28,963 nt of DNA from contig RFXC01000022.1 of the NCBI GenBank assembly GCA_009921765.1, positions 1 to 28,963 of the forward strand. The letters run 5' to 3'. The position numbers and the translations under genes are program-made. Of the stretch, positions 24,301 through 28,963 are shown piece after piece (the stretch's first letter is position 1; the number at the start of each line of letters is the position of its first letter). The notes under the pieces were generated by a model, which was not told the DNA's origin, searched no databases, and worked only from the letters and a program-made list of their open reading frames with translations. This stretch comes from Betaproteobacteria bacterium (GTDB lineage: Bacteria; Pseudomonadota; Gammaproteobacteria; Burkholderiales; Burkholderiaceae).

Positions 24301-25977
24301 TCAAAAGCCCGCGACCGCGCCATCCGAACGCGGATCGTAGCCCCCCTCGAGCACGCCGTTCGGGTGCCGGATCAGCATGCCCGCATGTCCCACCGCCTCG
24401 TCCCAGGCGCCGATCGTCTCGACCTCATGGCCCCAGGCACGCAACTGCGCCACCACCGCCGGGTCAAACCGCGACTCAAGCTTGAGCGAGTCGCTCGCCT
24501 TGCCCCAGGTTCTACCGAGCAGCCAGCGCGGTCTCGAAATCGCCTGCTGTGGCGTATCGCCAAAATGGCGCATGCGGGAAAAAATCGTGGCCTGGGTCTG
24601 CGGCTGACCATCGCCCCCCATCGTGCCGTAGGCCACGAGCCTGCCATCATCGAGCCGGGCAAGCGCCGGGTTGAGCGTGTGAAAGGGCTTCTTGCCGGGC
24701 TCAAGCGTATTGATGTGCGAGGGGTCGAGCGAAAAGCTCGCCCCACGGTTTTGCCAATTGACGCCCGACTCGGGCAGCACCACGCCACTTCCGAACTCGT
24801 GATAGATGCTCTGGATGAACGACACGGCAATGCCCTGCGCATCGATCACGCCCATCCAGATGGTGTCGCCCGGGTCGGTCCGCCGGCCCCAAGGTGCAGC
24901 GCGAGCCGGATTGAACTGATCGGCGAGGGCATCGAGCCGCGAACCGCTCAGCAGGTCGCGGGCATCAACCTTCATGAAGGCGGGATCGGTGACGTGCGCA
25001 TCACGAACCCGGAAGGCCAGCTTGGTGGCCTCGACCTGCGCGTGGATGAAGGCCGCCCCTTCCGGACCGGCAAGGGCATCGCTCCCGGAGGTCATCCAGC
25101 CACTTCGCGCGCCCATCCGCTCCATGAGGCCCAGGATCATGAGCGAGACCACACCCTGCGAGGGCGGCACCATGTTGAAGAGCGCCGACTGGTGCGCCGA
25201 AAGCGCCAGCGGATCGACCAGCCGGGCGTGATGCGCCTGCAAGTCGGCGAGCGCGAGGGGGCTACCCACCGCAGCAAGCTCGGCCGCCAGCTGTCGGGCG
25301 AGCGCACCCCGATAAAACGTATCGGTGCCCTCGCGGGCAATCCGGGACAGCGTATGGGCGAGCCGGGGCTGACGAAAGAGCGCGCCGCGCGCAGGCGCCG
25401 CACCATTCACCAGAAACGTCTCGACAAAACCCGGGGTTCCAGATATTTCAGCCTTCTTGGCGTCAGTGAGCGCCTGCTGACTCTGGGTGACCGGCGCCCC
25501 CTCCCGGGCCAGAAACACCGCATCTTCCAGCAACCGGGAAAGCGGCAACCGGCCACCCAGCGCCTGTTGGGAGAGTTTCTGCGCAGCGCCCCAACCCGAC
25601 ACGGTTCCGGCCACCGTGAGCGCAGCAAGGCCGCCACGAAAGGGGATGGCGGCGCTGGGCGCGCCCTCGGCGCCCTTGCCCGAACCCGCTGAACCCTGCG
25701 GCCCAATACCCCGCCGGGCATACCAGTCGCGGGTTGCCACGCGGGCGCTCGCACCGCTTGCATCGATGCCGCCCGGCACGCCGCCCGGCCCACTGATCAC
25801 CCAGAAGCCATCGCCTCCGATGGCATTCATGTGCGGATAGACCACCGCGATGGTGCCCGCTGCGGCAATCATCGCCTCGAGCGCGTTGCCGCCTTCTCGC
25901 AGAACCGCCAGCGCCGACTGAGCGGCGAGGCTGTGGGGGGCGACCGCGATCCCGCGGCGGGCAAAGGTCGATTGCAT
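24301..25977 (-). CDS. gamma-glutamyltransferase family protein (possibly HpxW-like)
   Basis: This 558-residue N-terminal-nucleophile hydrolase is made as a proenzyme that cleaves itself before a threonine. The large-subunit start (ALAVLREGGNALEAMIAA, 22-39; NAIGGDGFW, 51-59) and the cleavage/catalytic Thr372 in DPGDTIWMGVIDAQG are seen, with the oxyanion glycines in YGTMGGDGQPQTQ (450-462). This small-subunit wording (GGDGQPQTQA, PRWLLGRTWG) recalls the HpxW (oxamate amidohydrolase) branch more than classical glutathione transpeptidase; that is from memory and not certain. No signal peptide is visible, so it is probably cytoplasmic, unlike periplasmic Ggt. It lies 112 bases after the racemase-family gene, same strand. 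Confidence 0.88.
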   Translation of the reverse strand: MQSTFARRGIAVAPHSLAAQSALAVLREGGNALEAMIAAAGTIAVVYPHMNAIGGDGFWVISGPGGVPGGIDASGASARVATRDWYARRGIGPQGSAGSGKGAEGAPSAAIPFRGGLAALTVAGTVSGWGAAQKLSQQALGGRLPLSRLLEDAVFLAREGAPVTQSQQALTDAKKAEISGTPGFVETFLVNGAAPARGALFRQPRLAHTLSRIAREGTDTFYRGALARQLAAELAAVGSPLALADLQAHHARLVDPLALSAHQSALFNMVPPSQGVVSLMILGLMERMGARSGWMTSGSDALAGPEGAAFIHAQVEATKLAFRVRDAHVTDPAFMKVDARDLLSGSRLDALADQFNPARAAPWGRRTDPGDTIWMGVIDAQGIAVSFIQSIYHEFGSGVVLPESGVNWQNRGASFSLDPSHINTLEPGKKPFHTLNPALARLDDGRLVAYGTMGGDGQPQTQATIFSRMRHFGDTPQQAISRPRWLLGRTWGKASDSLKLESRFDPAVVAQLRAWGHEVETIGAWDEAVGHAGMLIRHPNGVLEGGYDPRSDGAVAGF

Positions 25978-26089
25978 TCAAGGCGTCCTGGTTGCGGGTC
26001 AACACCGTGCGAGGCGGGCAACGCAAGCGTCTTATCCGCCATCGCTCAACCCGCCATGATAGATCCAGTGCGCCCGGGGGGCCTGCGGT

Positions 26090-26782
26090 TTACCGCGCCG
26101 TCATTCTTGCGCGCTGTTGGGCTTCCCAGCCCGCACGCAATTTCTCCACTGCGGTGCCGGGCGTATCCCATACCGGAATCGGGCAGGCAGCACGCGCCGC
26201 CTCAAGCGCGCGCGCCATCGAAAACTGTCCGAGCGCAAGCGCCTGATAGCGGCCTGCGAGCGCCTGGCACTGGTCGACCACCTTCTGGTCATGATCGGGT
26301 GCACCAAACGCGTCGGGCACCCAGACAAAGTCGACCTGCGGCACGACTGACGCCTGCTGCGCCTGCGCCTCGAGTTCAGCGCGCAAGGCCTCGAGCGAGG
26401 CGGGAAACGTAACCAGCACTGCGGTTCGCCCGCGGGTTGCGAGCAGGCGGTCAAACAACGCTTCGTTGGGGGTCAGCACCGGAAAACGCTGTTCACGCCG
26501 GACCTGTCCGATCGCCCTGGCAAACGCCGAGCAGGTAAAGAGCAGTGCGTCGGCGCGCAGGAGCGCCGCATACCGGCCCAGGTGCTCAAACCGCGCCACG
26601 ATGTCGGGATGGACAGGCCCCAGGCGCGCGCCATCGGTGGAGAGCGATTCATCCAGCACATGAATGGGTTCGACCTCGGGCCACCCCGCCCGGAATGCAC
26701 GATCCGCCGGGGGCATCGACACCTGGCCTGCGCTCACCAGCACAATGCGGGGCCGATCGCCCGCTGCAGCCGGTGCGCTCAT
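26090..26782 (-). CDS. Asp/Glu racemase family protein
   Basis: This 230-residue protein has the aspartate/glutamate/hydantoin racemase fold. The first half ends each strand with family motifs: HVLDESLSTDG (41-51) and LFTCSAFARA (81-90) with the likely catalytic Cys84. In the second half, where racemases carry a second catalytic cysteine, the sequence reads LALGQFSMARA (182-192), with no cysteine. I recall this QFSMA form in a subgroup of proteobacterial relatives, so it is probably not a mutation, but it argues against simple two-base racemisation. Its start overlaps the Bug-protein stop by ATGA, so the two are translated together. Confidence 0.85.
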   Translation of the reverse strand: MSAPAAAGDRPRIVLVSAGQVSMPPADRAFRAGWPEVEPIHVLDESLSTDGARLGPVHPDIVARFEHLGRYAALLRADALLFTCSAFARAIGQVRREQRFPVLTPNEALFDRLLATRGRTAVLVTFPASLEALRAELEAQAQQASVVPQVDFVWVPDAFGAPDHDQKVVDQCQALAGRYQALALGQFSMARALEAARAACPIPVWDTPGTAVEKLRAGWEAQQRARMTAR

Positions 26783-27765
26783 TCGGGCCGGATACCCGCG
26801 TCTTTCACCACCTTTACCGCGCGGGTCATCTCGGCTCGCAGCAGAAGTGCCAGCGCCTCCGGGCCGCCCACCATCGGATCAAAGCCATTGGCTTGTATTC
26901 GCCTGGCGGTATCGGGTTGTGCGAGCACCGCCTGAATCTCGCGATCAAGGCGGGCAATGATTTCGCGCGGTACGCCCGAGGGCGCAAATACCGCCACCCA
27001 CGCAGAGTATTCAAAGCCTGCGAGCCCGGACTCGGCGACAGTGGCGAGCTCGGGCGCCTCGGCAAGACGCGCCGGGCTCGTCACGCCAAGCGAGCGCAAC
27101 CGCCCACTCCGGATATGGGCAAGCGACGTTCCCACCGGCTCGCACACGAACTGGATCTGCCCGGCGATCAGATCGGCCAGCGCCTGGGGCGAGCTCTTGT
27201 AATTGACCATCGCCAGATTCACACCCGCCTGGCTCTTGAACATCTCGGCGCAGATCTTGGAGCCGCTCGTTGCCGTGCCGTAGAACAGTTGCCCGGGGCG
27301 CGTCCGCGCATGGGCAATGAACTCGGTGAGCGTCTGGGCGGGAACCGAGGGATGGATCACCAGAATGTTGAAGGCGTTCTTGAATGCCATGGACACGGGC
27401 GAAAAATCGGCCACCGGATCAAACGGCAGCTTCGCGCGCAGGCTGTAGTTGGCGGCCAGCGTGGTGCTCGAGCCCAGCACCAGCGTGTAGCCGTCGGGCG
27501 GCGATTTCGCGGCCGCATCCACACCGATGATGCCTTCGGCGCCGGGTCGGTTCTCCACCACCACGGGCTGTCCAAGGCGCTCCGAGAGTTTCTCGGCCAG
27601 CACCCGCGCATTCAGGTCCGAGGCGCCCCCTGCACCGAGCGGCACAATCAGTTTCAAGGGGCGTGACGGATAGCTCTGGGCATTCGCCGGTGCAGTCACC
27701 ACCACGGCAAGCGCCAGAATCGATCCCGCTATCAGTCGTTCCAGACTCCAAGTCCCTGGTCGCAT
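26779..27765 (-). CDS. Bug family tripartite tricarboxylate transporter substrate-binding protein
   Basis: This 328-residue periplasmic binding protein belongs to the Bug/TctC family, which is greatly expanded in Burkholderiales. The signal peptide has a hydrophobic core (about 11-24) and a likely cut after APANA (29/30). The mature start QSYPSRPLKLIVPLGAGG is diagnostic, followed by VVVENRPGAEGIIG and DGYTLVLGSS. ATG 27765 has GGGAGGG 4 bases upstream; the frame extends to 27813 with no family match. No TctA/TctB membrane subunits are in the window, as is usual for orphan Bug proteins. The ligand is probably a carboxylate or amino-acid-like molecule handled by the enzymes downstream. Confidence 0.92.
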   Translation of the reverse strand: MRPGTWSLERLIAGSILALAVVVTAPANAQSYPSRPLKLIVPLGAGGASDLNARVLAEKLSERLGQPVVVENRPGAEGIIGVDAAAKSPPDGYTLVLGSSTTLAANYSLRAKLPFDPVADFSPVSMAFKNAFNILVIHPSVPAQTLTEFIAHARTRPGQLFYGTATSGSKICAEMFKSQAGVNLAMVNYKSSPQALADLIAGQIQFVCEPVGTSLAHIRSGRLRSLGVTSPARLAEAPELATVAESGLAGFEYSAWVAVFAPSGVPREIIARLDREIQAVLAQPDTARRIQANGFDPMVGGPEALALLLRAEMTRAVKVVKDAGIRPE

Positions 27766-27781
27766 CGAACCCTCCCATGAT

Positions 27782-27796
27782 GTGCGCGCAGCGCAC
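27782..27796 (-). terminator. possible hairpin between mnmE and the Bug gene
   Basis: GTGCGC-GCA-GCGCAC is a perfect 6-bp stem with a 3-base loop in the 85-bp gap after the mnmE stop. No T-run follows, and it is close to the Bug ribosome site, so it could be attenuating or incidental. Confidence 0.25.
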
Positions 27797-27850
27797 GGTG
27801 AAGTGTCTGTCACGCTACGCCGGGTTGCGGCGCCGCGCTCACGCGACCCC

Positions 27851-28963
27851 CTATTTCCCGATACAGAAGCGCGAGAAGATCTCGCCCAGCAGCGCGTCGG
27901 CCGTCAATTCGCCAGTGATCTCTCCGAGCGCCTGCTGCGCGAGCCGCAACTCTTCGGCCAGCAACTCGAGCGCGGCGTTACCTTGCGCAAGACACGCTTG
28001 CGCCGCAGCCAGCGCCGAATCGCCACGGCCCAACGCCTGCAGGTGCCGCTCACGGGCAATGAAGGTGGATTCCGCGCCTGGCTCCCCCCCGGCGACGGCA
28101 AGCAGCCGCGCGCGCAAACGATCGATGCCCTCGCCGGTCGCAGCCGACAACCAGAGCGTATCGGGTGTGTCGTCGGGTATGCCCGCGGTGAGCAGATCGC
28201 ACTTGTTGCAGACGACGAGCCATGGCAGGCCCGCCTCGCGCTCCGCCGCGAGCGCGAGCGAAACGCTGGACGGGGCGCCGCCCCCGCTGACAGGTTCCGG
28301 GCCCAGGGTCTGCGCCTCCCGGGCATCGACCAGCTGGAGCACGCAGTCGGCCTCCCGAATCGCTTCCCAGGTACGCTCGATTCCCAGCCGCTCCACCGGA
28401 TCTTCGGTCTCGCGGAGTCCCGCGGTATCGACCACCCGGAGCGCCACGCCCTCGATTTGAATCGCCTGCGCGATCCGGTCTCGCGTGGTGCCCGCAATCG
28501 GCGTGACAATCGCAAGCTCTGCCCCGGCCAGTGCATTGAGAAGCGAACTCTTTCCAACATTGGGCTCGCCCACGAGCACCACGGTGAGACCGTCCCGCAG
28601 CAGCGCACCCTGGCGCGCCGACGCGAGCACCCCGGCAAGCGTTGAACGGCACTGGTCCAGACGCCCCGCCGCGTCGGCGGACTCGAGAAAATCGAGCTCC
28701 TCCTCGGGAAAGTCGAGTGTGGCCTCGACCAGCATTCTGAGTTCGGTAAGCGCTGCCAGCAGTGATTCGATCCGCCGCGAGAACTCGCCTGACAGCGAGC
28801 GCGCAGCCGATCTCGCCGCCCGTTCGGTGCTCGCATCGATCAGGTCGGCGACGGCTTCGGCCTGCGCGAGATCGAGCTTGTCGTTGTCGAAGGCGCGCGC
28901 GGTGAATTCGCCCGGCTCGGCAAGCCGAACCCCAAGCGTTGCACCCGCTTCGAGAACCCGCCG
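27851..28963 (-). CDS. mnmE: tRNA uridine-5-carboxymethylaminomethyl(34) synthesis GTPase MnmE (5' end outside window)
   Basis: MnmE acts with MnmG to modify uridine 34 of several tRNAs. 370 residues of the C-terminal part are visible; the frame is open to the window edge. In order: the helical domain ([16 protein letters not shown]), then the G domain with [10 protein letters not shown] (G1), AGTTRD (G2), DTAG (G3) and NKCD (G4), and the C-terminal FCIGK whose cysteine is required for tRNA modification. The missing 5' part is about 80-90 residues, the formyl-THF-binding domain. In many proteobacteria mnmE follows yidC near the replication origin, so sequence to the right may hold yidC, rnpA and rpmH; this is inferred. 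Confidence 0.97.
   Translation of the reverse strand, partial: RRVLEAGATLGVRLAEPGEFTARAFDNDKLDLAQAEAVADLIDASTERAARSAARSLSGEFSRRIESLLAALTELRMLVEATLDFPEEELDFLESADAAGRLDQCRSTLAGVLASARQGALLRDGLTVVLVGEPNVGKSSLLNALAGAELAIVTPIAGTTRDRIAQAIQIEGVALRVVDTAGLRETEDPVERLGIERTWEAIREADCVLQLVDAREAQTLGPEPVSGGGAPSSVSLALAAEREAGLPWLVVCNKCDLLTAGIPDDTPDTLWLSAATGEGIDRLRARLLAVAGGEPGAESTFIARERHLQALGRGDSALAAAQACLAQGNAALELLAEELRLAQQALGEITGELTADALLGEIFSRFCIGK

Overview
The window is a gene-dense, high-GC stretch of a bacterial chromosome. The gene families point to a betaproteobacterium, most likely Burkholderiales. The indicators are a Bug-type tripartite-tricarboxylate binding protein, an aminoarabinose (arn) operon with ArnA split into two genes, GTP-dependent PEP carboxykinase, tryptophan 2,3-dioxygenase, a fused membrane/spermidine-synthase-like protein and MnmE. 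I see no tRNA, rRNA, CRISPR array, insertion sequence, integrase or phage gene. No gene-free stretch is longer than about 300 bases; the longest gaps are about 200 bp (13229-13430) and 165 bp (23351-23514).

Layout. (1) 1-2602, minus: pckG followed by an Fnr-like regulator cut by the left edge. (2) 2722-6973, plus: a fumarylacetoacetase-fold hydratase overlapping a MOSC-domain gene; then an unrecognised overlapping pair (a small membrane protein and a 433-aa protein); then a single-domain asparaginase and a flavin reductase. (3) 7034-13228, minus: a frameshifted membrane/spermidine-synthase-like gene followed by the overlapping pair hyuA-hyuB. (4) 13431-14336, plus: kynA, alone. (5) 14417-23350, minus: an arn operon in the order arnT-arnE/F-like-arnB-arnC-arnA(formyltransferase)-arnA(decarboxylase)-arnD, with a PhoX-like phosphatase gene directly downstream. 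(6) 23515-24243, plus: a VOC/glyoxalase-like protein divergent from arnT. (7) 24301-28963, minus: mnmE (cut by the right edge), a Bug solute-binding protein, an Asp/Glu-racemase-family protein and a gamma-glutamyltransferase-family enzyme.

How the genes work together. Block 5 encodes nearly all of the route from UDP-glucuronate to 4-amino-4-deoxy-L-arabinose on lipid A. Most junctions are ATGA overlaps, so translation is probably coupled. Only ugd is missing from the window. The last enzyme, ArnT, carries an apparent one-base frameshift. Block 7 looks like a small uptake-and-catabolism module for an organic or amino acid whose identity I cannot tell. HyuA/HyuB would open a cyclic amide (hydantoin or oxoproline type) using ATP.

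Most of the window is ordinary chromosome. The items most worth a second look are the Fnr-like regulator with unusual cysteine spacing, the unknown gene pair at 4190-5676, the two frameshifted membrane-protein genes (both breaks lie at or beside GC-rich inverted repeats) and the split-ArnA arn operon followed by phoX. I found no convincing new defence, mobile or signalling system.
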